Positions 39,647 to 46,890 of a stretch of DNA of 64,000 bases are shown piece after piece. Source of the DNA: Agaribacterium haliotis. GTDB taxonomy: Bacteria > Pseudomonadota > Gammaproteobacteria > Pseudomonadales > Cellvibrionaceae. The notes beneath the pieces were generated by a model. The model ran no database searches. It worked only from the letters and a program-made list of their open reading frames with translations, and had not been told where the DNA came from. The position numbers were made by a program, and so were the translations under genes. The stretch is from contig NZ_NKQJ01000009.1 of assembly GCF_002312815.1 (NCBI RefSeq), forward strand, positions 124,001 through 188,000, read 5' to 3'. Within the stretch, counting starts at the first letter, position 1. The number at the start of each line of letters is the position of its first letter.

Positions 39647-41365
39647 ATGAGCAGCGCAAACAGCTATAAAGACAAATATCTACGTGCGCTTGATGAGCAG
39701 GAAAAAACTGAGAAGCGCTTTGCTTACCAATTAGAGCAACTGAAGAAAACCATGCTGCAGTTGGCGACGGCTGCATCGGGCATGGATACCCAACTCGATG
39801 CATCCGTGCTGCGCTTAAGAGAAATTATGCGCGGTGGCAGCGGCGCCCAAGCCATCGAGCAACTCGAACAAGTCCAGCGCGCGGTGCAGCAATTTGAGCA
39901 GCAGCGCAGCCACGAAAACAGCAAAGCGGTGCAGGCAATGCAGTTACTGCTGGATCAATATCAACGCCTGCAACTGCCCAACGACCTGAAAAAAAGCTTA
40001 ACCGGTTTTCACAAAGCGCTAAACAAGCGCCTGAGTAATTTTCGCCAATACGCGCCAGCTCTGGAGGAGCTAGCCAAACTGCAGTTACTTGCGCTCGAAG
40101 CGGCCAGCGACGATGCTCCGGGTCTCTGGCAGCGCCTGAAAGGCGGGCGCAGTCTCAGAGTTGAGCAGCAAGCTCAGCCTGAAACACAGAAAACACCGAT
40201 ATCTGAACAGGGCGACAGTGACGAGCAAGCCTTGCACATACCAGAACAGGCTCCAGCTCAAGCCCCCCCAATAAGTGACACTGCGCTGGCTAACAGTGCT
40301 GCAACACTGGTTCAGGATGAAGACAGTTATGCCGCCGTTGCCGAGCGTATCAATCGCACGCTTGCCAAGCTTGTCGATAATATTGAGCCGAATGAAAATA
40401 TTCGTCACCGCATCGATATTGTGCGCCACCGCCTTGCCCGCGGCATGGACTGGTACGTATTGGCCATCACCCTCGAAGATATACGCGATATTCTGACCTT
40501 GCGTTATTTGCAGGCCGAAGACGAGTTCGGCCTGTATCTAAACCAACTCAAAGAAGAGCTTGGCGATATTGGCGAAGCGCTCGCGGCCGCCGTTGAAAAA
40601 GAGAAAAATCAAAACGGTGAAGCCGCGCAGTTCGCCGACAAAGTACAACAGGGGGTTGAGCGCATGAAAGCCTCGGTTGAGGCAACGGATAAAGTTGATG
40701 TGCTTAAGTGCGAAGTGAGCTCGAGTTTGCAGTTTATTCACGACGCGCTGCAGCAGTGGCAAGCCCAACCCAAAGATGCACTGCAAGAGCAATTGCAAAC
40801 GCTGGTCAAGCAAGTGCAGCATTTCAAAAAGGAAAGCGAGGCGACAAAACAAGCTTTGGCGGAACAGCGTCACCTGGCCACTCACGACCCCCTAACTTCG
40901 TTGCCGAATCGAGAGGCCTATTCAGAGCGAAGTTATCAGGAGTGGCAGCGTGCGTCCCGCGATGGTTTGCCGCTAACACTGGCGGTGTGTGATATCGACC
41001 ACTTTAAGCGTATTAACGACAACTATGGCCACCAGGCCGGCGACAAGGTGCTGCAGCTTATTTCGTCTGTTATCGCCAAGCGCCTGCGCAACACGGACTT
41101 TATTGCGCGCTACGGTGGTGAAGAATTTGTAATGTTGTTGCCCAATACCGAGCTTGATGCAGCGTTGAAAGTACTCGATAAAATTCGTGCCCTGGTTGAA
41201 AAATCCTCGCTGAAATTTAAAGGTGAGCCGCTGCAAATAACTATCAGTTTTGGTTTGGCACAATTAAACAGTGACGAGCAAATAGAGCACTGTTTTGAGC
41301 GCGCTGACGCCGCGCTTTATCAAGCCAAAGAGCTCGGCCGCAACCGCTGTGAGCTCGCAAGCTAG
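39647..41365 (+). CDS. Diguanylate cyclase (GGDEF)
   Basis: Makes cyclic di-GMP. The 572 residues have a long N-terminal helical and coiled-coil region (about 1-400) without membrane segments, then a C-terminal GGDEF domain: THDPLTSLPNREA, AVCDIDHFKRINDNYGHQAGD, ARYGGEEFVMLLPNT (active GGEEF) and DAALYQAKELGRNRCE. The inhibitory I-site RxxD (RNTD) lies five residues before GGEEF, so product inhibition is expected. A GGDEF gene of this type follows dsbA in Pseudomonas as well. The N-terminus probably senses an unknown signal or partner. Confidence 0.94.
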   Translation: MSSANSYKDKYLRALDEQEKTEKRFAYQLEQLKKTMLQLATAASGMDTQLDASVLRLREIMRGGSGAQAIEQLEQVQRAVQQFEQQRSHENSKAVQAMQLLLDQYQRLQLPNDLKKSLTGFHKALNKRLSNFRQYAPALEELAKLQLLALEAASDDAPGLWQRLKGGRSLRVEQQAQPETQKTPISEQGDSDEQALHIPEQAPAQAPPISDTALANSAATLVQDEDSYAAVAERINRTLAKLVDNIEPNENIRHRIDIVRHRLARGMDWYVLAITLEDIRDILTLRYLQAEDEFGLYLNQLKEELGDIGEALAAAVEKEKNQNGEAAQFADKVQQGVERMKASVEATDKVDVLKCEVSSSLQFIHDALQQWQAQPKDALQEQLQTLVKQVQHFKKESEATKQALAEQRHLATHDPLTSLPNREAYSERSYQEWQRASRDGLPLTLAVCDIDHFKRINDNYGHQAGDKVLQLISSVIAKRLRNTDFIARYGGEEFVMLLPNTELDAALKVLDKIRALVEKSSLKFKGEPLQITISFGLAQLNSDEQIEHCFERADAALYQAKELGRNRCELAS

Positions 41366-41389
41366 CGCCCATAGATGCTTAGCAAAAAT

Positions 41390-41569
41390 CTAACGGATGC
41401 GCCCGCCTATTGTGATACTGCCATAACCGCCGGAACCGCGATAACCGCCACCGTAGGAATTAAAACCCTTGCTCATGGTGATGCTGCCGTAAACCTGAGG
41501 CTGCGAGCAGCTGCTTAGGCCAAAACAAAAAACAAGCAATACAAATAGTCGGGACATTGAGCTTAGCAT
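41390..41569 (-). CDS. Small Gly-rich lipoprotein
   Basis: A 59-residue frame reading MLSSMSRLFVLLVFCFGLSSC then a short Gly/Ser/Tyr-rich tail (about 38 residues) that ends GGYGSITIGGRIR. The lipobox LSSC gives a lipid anchor at C21. The ATG overlaps the stop of the upstream VOC lipoprotein gene (TAATG) and has GGGGAAGAA before it, so translation is coupled. The repeated Y-G-S-I-T-(M/I) phrase appears twice. I do not recognise a family. It is short and was likely missed by simple gene calling. Confidence 0.72.
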   Translation of the reverse strand: MLSSMSRLFVLLVFCFGLSSCSQPQVYGSITMSKGFNSYGGGYRGSGGYGSITIGGRIR

Positions 41570-42477
41570 TATTCTTCCCCCGCTTTGGGCCAGGTTTGCA
41601 GAGCCAGGCCAGCGCCCGACGGGTCGCGAATCAGTGCCACATGACCGCCGATTTCACGTTTTTGTTTGGCTACAAGAATATCGCCGCCAAGTTGTTCAAC
41701 TTTGCTCAGCATTTTGTCGAGGCTGATTTCGTCTTGCACACGCACATAACTAACCCACACGGGTTCTAAGTCTGGAATAGGCTGGGCCATCACGCCAAAG
41801 CGCTTTTGCCCCTGCGAGCTAAAGCTTGTATAGGCGTAGCTGAGATGATGCTGTTCGGCTTTTAGCGGTGCAAGGCTCTGATAAAACTGCTGAGCTTGAT
41901 TTATATCGCTTGTCCACAGTTCATTCCAAAGAAAGTCGCCAACCCGCGGGAAGCCCTTGTCGGCAGGGTCGCCGTAGCGCGTTTCGAGCAGTGCACTGAG
42001 CGCGCCCTGTTTATCTTCGATAACGACAATTTTGCCGCGTTCACCGAGTTCAACAATATTGCCATGAGTGCGACCGCCCATGCTCTTTACCGTAGCCACA
42101 GCGCTTTTGATGTCAGTGACGGACATCAGCGTAAACCACTGGCTGATATCGACTTTAGCGCGGATTTTGCGCTGATCTATCATGCCGCCTATTAGGCGAC
42201 CTTTGTTGCGAATCAGAGTATAGGGCAGTTCGCTGTTGCCAAGTTCTAGACTCACCGGCTCAAACTGCCAACCGAGCAATTGCTCATAAAAATGCTGAGT
42301 TTTTTCCGGGCTTTCGGTCAATAGGTCGTGCCAAACAATCTTGCCGGGTAATTTAAGCTGATTTTTTTCTTCGCTTAGCGCTGGCAAATTATAGTGCTGA
42401 TTTTGACAGCTGAGCAGTACAGATGTAAGTACCGCAATAAGTAGTAACAGCAGGGGTTTAAAAAGACGGGAGGGCAT
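41569..42477 (-). CDS. Lipoprotein with two VOC (glyoxalase-like) domains
   Basis: A protein of 302 residues from the ATG at 42477 (MPSRLFKPLLLLL); an in-frame ATG ten codons upstream would spoil the signal. The signal peptide ends in the lipobox LLSC. Two VOC repeats follow: KIVWHDLLTESPEKTQHFYEQLLGWQFEP (about 45-165) and DFLWNELWTSDINQAQQFYQSLAPL with GGHVALIRDPSGAGLALQTW near the end (about 180-295). Such domains bind small molecules or metals; membrane-anchored examples are common but of unknown function. The next gene in the operon is the small lipoprotein. Confidence 0.82.
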   Translation of the reverse strand: MPSRLFKPLLLLLIAVLTSVLLSCQNQHYNLPALSEEKNQLKLPGKIVWHDLLTESPEKTQHFYEQLLGWQFEPVSLELGNSELPYTLIRNKGRLIGGMIDQRKIRAKVDISQWFTLMSVTDIKSAVATVKSMGGRTHGNIVELGERGKIVVIEDKQGALSALLETRYGDPADKGFPRVGDFLWNELWTSDINQAQQFYQSLAPLKAEQHHLSYAYTSFSSQGQKRFGVMAQPIPDLEPVWVSYVRVQDEISLDKMLSKVEQLGGDILVAKQKREIGGHVALIRDPSGAGLALQTWPKAGEE

Positions 42478-42558
42478 CGAGCAATCCTTTGGCCATACAA
42501 GCATCAAAGGCGCATTAAATACTAAAGCTTAAGGGAAGTAAAAACTCAGATAAAACAA

Positions 42559-42580
42559 AAGCGCCCTTGCGGGCGCTTAC
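42559..42580 (-). terminator. Rho-independent terminator of the putative porin gene
   Basis: AAGCGCCC-GCAA-GGGCGCTT on the minus strand followed by TTGTTTT, just after the stop of the porin gene. Confidence 0.85.
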
Positions 42581-42590
42581 ATAGAAACGC

Positions 42591-43337
42591 TTAGAAGCGG
42601 AAAGAGCCAGTCAGACCGATCTCTGAATCGTCGCCGTCATTCGCAGTGCTGTAGTCTAGGCGCAGATCAAAGGCCGGGGCAACAAACCAGTCTGCATAGA
42701 TACCCCAATCAGTTGCGTCGTTATCACCAACAGAGGCATAGTCGATCATTGCACCAATGCCGAGATCGTTGTTGATGTAATAAGTCAGGTCACCACCAAT
42801 CTTGCTACCTGAATCATCGTCGGTATCGATGTAGCCGAGGTAGGCGGTATAGCCGAGTTGGCCAGCCACGCCGTGCATTCTGGCCGTTAGGTTGTCTGGC
42901 GCATTATCGGCATCGGTGGTGTCATAAATAAAGACCAGGTCCATCATATCGTTCAGGTACCAACCAAAACCGATACCGTAGTCAACAACGTCGCCGCCGT
43001 TGTCGCCGTACATGGCTTCAACGATCCATTTTTCGCCAATGATAAAGCGGCCATCTAGAGCAAAAGCATCGTCAACATTGTCTTGGTCAACATTGGTGTA
43101 GTCGAGGCCAACACTCGATGCTTTATTCAAAAATGGTGCTTCGTTGCGGGGGCCGACGCTTGCGTCAACATCTTGGAAATAAACATCGCCAAACAAAGTG
43201 TATTTATTGAAGTCATCGCCGGCATCTGGAGAGTACTGGTCGATGGTCAGACCAACTTCAGCGCGGTAGGTATCAGCGAATGCAGCAGAGCAAGTGAGAG
43301 CTGCGATGGTTGTAGCCAGTGCAATTTTTTTCATCAT
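42591..43337 (-). CDS. Putative outer-membrane porin
   Basis: A protein of 248 residues. Signal peptide MMKKIALATTIAALTCSAAFA-DTY. The mature part is very acidic (many D, e.g. DDFNKY, NVDQDNVDDAF, DTDDDSG) with amphipathic strands (KWIVEAMYGDNGG, YGIGFGWYLNDMMDLVFIYDT, FDLRLDYSTAND) and ends in SFRF, a typical C-terminal signature of outer-membrane barrels. The family is that of putative porins without known substrate. AAGGAT precedes the ATG. It has its own terminator. Confidence 0.85.
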   Translation of the reverse strand: MMKKIALATTIAALTCSAAFADTYRAEVGLTIDQYSPDAGDDFNKYTLFGDVYFQDVDASVGPRNEAPFLNKASSVGLDYTNVDQDNVDDAFALDGRFIIGEKWIVEAMYGDNGGDVVDYGIGFGWYLNDMMDLVFIYDTTDADNAPDNLTARMHGVAGQLGYTAYLGYIDTDDDSGSKIGGDLTYYINNDLGIGAMIDYASVGDNDATDWGIYADWFVAPAFDLRLDYSTANDGDDSEIGLTGSFRF

Positions 43338-43650
43338 TACATCCTTTCTGTAACTTTTGGAGCAAGCCCTTTGGAGTGGAGCTTTAATAGTGATCAGAGA
43401 ACTTAGCCCTAAATCGGGGCAAATGTAACACCGCTTCTCATACGTTTAAATGAAAAATTAAGCATTTTGAACCAAAGTGGCGCGCTTTTCGTTATTGTGC
43501 TCGTTGCTTGGGCAAAAGTTCCAATTTATTCAAATAATCCCCGATTTTTAGCTGATTTACGGCGTTTTTTTTGGCAGCAATATGTGGTTGTGCATGCTTT
43601 GTTTGGCTGCTTGTTGCGCTGCTTTGTAGCTGCTGTGTTAGCCTTGCTCG
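43338..43650. other. Divergent gap between the porin and phosphopantetheinyl transferase genes
   Basis: These 313 bases hold the promoters of two divergent genes. I see no operator or terminator that I can assign; a plus-strand open frame at 43467-43742 overlaps the transferase and looks spurious. Confidence 0.45.
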
Positions 43651-44340
43651 ATGAATTTTCCCTGTGTTTATGTTTTTTATTTAGATGGCCATTTGTCGCA
43701 CGAGCTAAAAGCTCAGGCGCGAGCCTGTTTGAGCCCAGATGAATTAACGCGTTTTGAGTGCATGCGCTCACCGGATAAACGCTGGATTTTTGCCGTTGCG
43801 CGTTTGTTGCTGAAACAGCAGCTGGCTAAAAAACAGGCCTGCGACATTAGCGATGTTGTGATTGAAATAGAGGCAAGCGGCAAGCCCGTTTTGCCTTCTT
43901 CGAGCTGGCACTTCAGCTTGAGTCACTGCGACAAAGCGATTGCTTTTGCCATTGCCGAATTTAATCTGGGCCTGGATATCGAAGACAGGCAGCGCAGAGG
44001 GCAGCACTGGCGCCGACCACACAAGTTTTTATCAGCGGAGCTTGCCGAGCAGATTGTGGCTTTGCGCAACGATATGCAGCAGCAGTTGGCTTTTTATCGT
44101 TTCTGGACCCTGATGGAGGCGCAAGTTAAATGGCAGGGTTCGGGCATATTTCAACTCAAAGAGCACTTTCTTGCACCTTCTGCTTTGCTTAGTCGCGATG
44201 GCCTCAGTGAGTTAGAAGCCTATCAGTACTTCAGCAAGGCCTTAAAAAATGAGTTGCAACTGGCTTTGTTCTGGCGCGGCGAGTCAATGATGCCGCGCTT
44301 ATTTGAATGGCAAGATGGCGTTTTTAACGAGTTTCAGTAA
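43651..44340 (+). CDS. 4'-phosphopantetheinyl transferase (Sfp/AcpT-like)
   Basis: Transfers phosphopantetheine from CoA to carrier proteins. The 229 residues show the family pattern: FSLSHCDKAIAFAIAE, the magnesium site GLDIED (about 109-114) and FWTLMEAQVKWQGSG, which is the WxxKEAxxK motif with Met in place of the first Lys. The signature is otherwise complete. No polyketide or peptide synthase cluster is in the window, so the target (for example a fatty-acid or secondary-metabolite carrier protein) is unknown. The start lacks a strong ribosome-binding site. Confidence 0.85.
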   Translation: MNFPCVYVFYLDGHLSHELKAQARACLSPDELTRFECMRSPDKRWIFAVARLLLKQQLAKKQACDISDVVIEIEASGKPVLPSSSWHFSLSHCDKAIAFAIAEFNLGLDIEDRQRRGQHWRRPHKFLSAELAEQIVALRNDMQQQLAFYRFWTLMEAQVKWQGSGIFQLKEHFLAPSALLSRDGLSELEAYQYFSKALKNELQLALFWRGESMMPRLFEWQDGVFNEFQ

Positions 44341-44351
44341 GCCCAGCGCAG

Positions 44352-45023
44352 TTACTGAAAACTCGGAGCCGGAAACTCTGGCGGCGCTAGTTTAGTAAAT
44401 AAAGCCGGGCTTAAGTCAAAATAAAGCTCGATCACCGCTTCGGCGTTTTTCGGGTCGGTACACCAGGCGCGGCGCAAGTGTCGGCCGTTTTCAATAAAGG
44501 CTTCCTGGTTAAACATCAACAGGCTTTTTAGGCGAATGTAATCGCGCATTTCGGTTTCGCTGTAGACAAGCCAAGCAGAGCCCGGCTGTTTGCCATCGCC
44601 GCTAGCGCTAATGCTTTGCATCAGCCCTTGAATAACCTGCCGGTGAAAATTGGCTTGATCAAAGTCGCCTTGTAACTTGTTGCAGTTCCATGCACCAAAA
44701 TGCCCCATTAGGCTAGTGTAGTTTTTTTGTAACAACGCCTGCGACAGCTGCAGGCAAAAGCCGTAGTTGTCTTCAGCAAGTGTATTTAAGATGGCGAGGC
44801 CCGCTTCGTGCTCGCTGCTGTCCCAGGGTTGGTAGAGCGCTGTCAGGCTATAAGCTTTGCGCAGGGCAGTGTAGTCTGCGTGCGCTGCATCGCTTTTTAT
44901 TTGTTCAATTTGTTGCTGATACTTGTTGAGCGCTACGTCTTCAGCACTTACAGGTTCAACTTTGTTAGGGTTTTGACTGCAAGCAAACAGTATAAGTGTC
45001 AGGCAGAGACAAAAAATACGCAT
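44352..45023 (-). CDS. Hypothetical lipoprotein
   Basis: A protein of 223 residues with a lipoprotein signal MRIFCLCLTLILFAC (lipobox LFAC, C15). The mature part is helical (NKYQQQIEQIKSDAAHADYTALRKAY, NFHRQVIQGLMQSISASGDG) and resembles helical-repeat outer-membrane lipoproteins in general form. An MRDYIRLKSLLMFNQEAFIENGRHLRRAW segment may be conserved, but I cannot name the family. It converges on the transferase with 11 bases between the stops. Confidence 0.75.
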   Translation of the reverse strand: MRIFCLCLTLILFACSQNPNKVEPVSAEDVALNKYQQQIEQIKSDAAHADYTALRKAYSLTALYQPWDSSEHEAGLAILNTLAEDNYGFCLQLSQALLQKNYTSLMGHFGAWNCNKLQGDFDQANFHRQVIQGLMQSISASGDGKQPGSAWLVYSETEMRDYIRLKSLLMFNQEAFIENGRHLRRAWCTDPKNAEAVIELYFDLSPALFTKLAPPEFPAPSFQ

Positions 45024-45075
45024 CGTCTAAAGTTCCAGTAGCTGTTAGCATGGCCGGCCTAAGTGGGAGGTCGAG

Positions 45076-46272
45076 ATGTTAAGCCCAAGTGACAAGAAGC
45101 TAAAGCCCCAACAGCTGTTATTGGCCATGGTTTTTTTGATGGCCTTTGGATTTGCGAGCTGGCAGGTATTACTGAATAACTTTGTTATTGAGCGCGCAAA
45201 CTTTAGCGGGGTCGAAATCGGCATCTTGCAGAGTTTGCGCGAGGTGCCCGGTTTTCTAGCCTTTACAGCGGTGTTTCTACTGCTGATTATTCGCGAACAG
45301 CGCCTGGCCTTATTGAGCTTGGTGCTGATGATGCTCGGAGTACTGCTGACCGGCTTCTTCCCGTTCTCCATTGGCCTTTATTGTACAACCGTGCTGATGA
45401 GCATTGGTTTTCACTACTACGAGACAATTAATAAAAGCCTGACTTTGCAGTGGCTGGAAAAAGAGCACACTGCTGAATTTATGGGCAAAGCTTTGAGTGT
45501 AAAAGCCCTTGCATCGCTGAGTGCTTACGCTTTGATTTGGCTGCTAATGGGCTACTGGGGCGTTGATTACCTTTGGGTTTACGCAAGTGTCGGCGGCCTT
45601 GGCCTTATTGCTGTGTTATTGCTTTGGGCACGCTTTCCTTTATTTGAGCAAAAAGCTCAGCAGCACAAAAAGCTTATTTTTAGGAAGCGCTACGGTTTGT
45701 ATTATGCGCTGGTCTTTATGAGTGGTGCGCGCAGGCAGATTTTTGTTGTATTTGCCGGTTTTTTAATGGTTGAAAAATTTGGTTACAGTGTCAGCGATAT
45801 CAGTGCGCTTTTTATTGTTAACTATTTGTTTAACCTGTTTTTTGCTCGCCGTATCGGCCGTTTTATTGGTCAGTGGGGTGAGCGGCGTGTACTGATTATT
45901 GAATACCTCGGCCTTATTGCCGTATTTAGTAGTTACGCTTTGGTAAATGACTCAAAAGTTGCCGCCGCGCTGTACGTTATTGATCATATGTTTTTTGCGC
46001 TGGCGATTGCCATCAGTACATATTTTCAAAAAATTGCAGATGAACGAGATATTGCAGCAACAGCCAGCGTGAGTTTTACCATTAACCACATTGCTGCGGT
46101 ATTTATCCCGGCTTTACTCGGTGTGCTGTGGGTCTACAACCACAGTCTGGTGTTTTGGGTTGGCGCCGGTTTTGCGCTGTGCTCTTTGTTCTTGGCCTTA
46201 TTGATTCCATCTAAACCAGAAGCGGGAAATGAGTGGCTTGTATTTAAGCCCGCAAGCAACAACGCGAGTTAA
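45076..46272 (+). CDS. Major facilitator superfamily transporter
   Basis: A membrane protein of 398 residues with about 12 hydrophobic segments in two halves. The loop between helices 2 and 3 (VIERANFSGVEIGILQSLREVPG ... REQRLALLSL) and the central basic loop (ARFPLFEQKAQQHKKLIFRKRYG) fit the MFS fold; no specific substrate motif is visible. It is divergent from the lipoprotein gene across 52 bases. Confidence 0.85.
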   Translation: MLSPSDKKLKPQQLLLAMVFLMAFGFASWQVLLNNFVIERANFSGVEIGILQSLREVPGFLAFTAVFLLLIIREQRLALLSLVLMMLGVLLTGFFPFSIGLYCTTVLMSIGFHYYETINKSLTLQWLEKEHTAEFMGKALSVKALASLSAYALIWLLMGYWGVDYLWVYASVGGLGLIAVLLLWARFPLFEQKAQQHKKLIFRKRYGLYYALVFMSGARRQIFVVFAGFLMVEKFGYSVSDISALFIVNYLFNLFFARRIGRFIGQWGERRVLIIEYLGLIAVFSSYALVNDSKVAAALYVIDHMFFALAIAISTYFQKIADERDIAATASVSFTINHIAAVFIPALLGVLWVYNHSLVFWVGAGFALCSLFLALLIPSKPEAGNEWLVFKPASNNAS

Positions 46273-46305
46273 GTGTTTGCGCCGGCTTAACGCCAATAAA
46301 ACGTT

Positions 46306-46881
46306 TTAGTTTAAATCTTCATCGCGCCAGAACTTGTTGCCCTTGACGGTTGCTTCCAGTACTAAACCGCGTTTGCTGAACTGAAAGATACGTATGCCGT
46401 GGCTTGCGGTTTCGATATCAAACGAGCCGCCTTTTTCCAGGGTTTGTGCGGTTGCATCGGCGCGGCCGCCAAAAAACCAACCTTTATCGCAAAAACTTTC
46501 CATGGTATCTGGGTTCGAAAATACAATAATAAAACGCTGATCTTTGACTCCGGCGCCGAGGCCGAGGCCGAGTTCGGCCATTTTCATATAGACCTTGTGC
46601 TGGCCCTGGTTGTAATAAACAACGCCGTTACCGCCACCTAAGCTGGCTAAAACCACACTGACATGAGCATTGCTAAATACTCCGTATCCCGCGGCGTTTG
46701 TGATCAGCTCTTTATTCGCGGGATCCGCAGCGTAGAATTCGGCCAGAGTCTGTTCGGCCATGGTATCTATTTTGGCGCGCTGGGCTTCAATGTCGCTTTT
46801 GGCGTCAACACAAAAAGAGAAGCCGAGAAGCAGGTTGAGTAGCAATACGCGCCAGGGCAGGCAGTTTAATAAAAATTTCAT
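46306..46881 (-). CDS. SYLF/YSC84-domain periplasmic protein
   Basis: A protein of 191 residues with an N-terminal signal peptide (RVLLLNLLLGFSFCVDA). The SYLF domain is recognisable: AAGYGVFSNAHVSVVLASLGGGNGVV, GLGLGAGVKDQRFIIVFSNPDTMESF, RIFQFSKRGLVLEATVKGNKFW. SYLF proteins bind phosphoinositides in eukaryotes; bacterial members are periplasmic and of unclear role. It is 9 bases after the asmA-like gene, so both are co-transcribed. Confidence 0.88.
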   Translation of the reverse strand: MKFLLNCLPWRVLLLNLLLGFSFCVDAKSDIEAQRAKIDTMAEQTLAEFYAADPANKELITNAAGYGVFSNAHVSVVLASLGGGNGVVYYNQGQHKVYMKMAELGLGLGAGVKDQRFIIVFSNPDTMESFCDKGWFFGGRADATAQTLEKGGSFDIETASHGIRIFQFSKRGLVLEATVKGNKFWRDEDLN

Positions 46882-46890
46882 GTTTCTATT

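Noticed and set aside
43467-43742. Plus-strand open frame of 91 codons upstream of the phosphopantetheinyl transferase
   Set aside because: It overlaps the transferase in another frame, its composition is erratic (many Phe, Cys, Leu) and the start lacks a ribosome-binding site.
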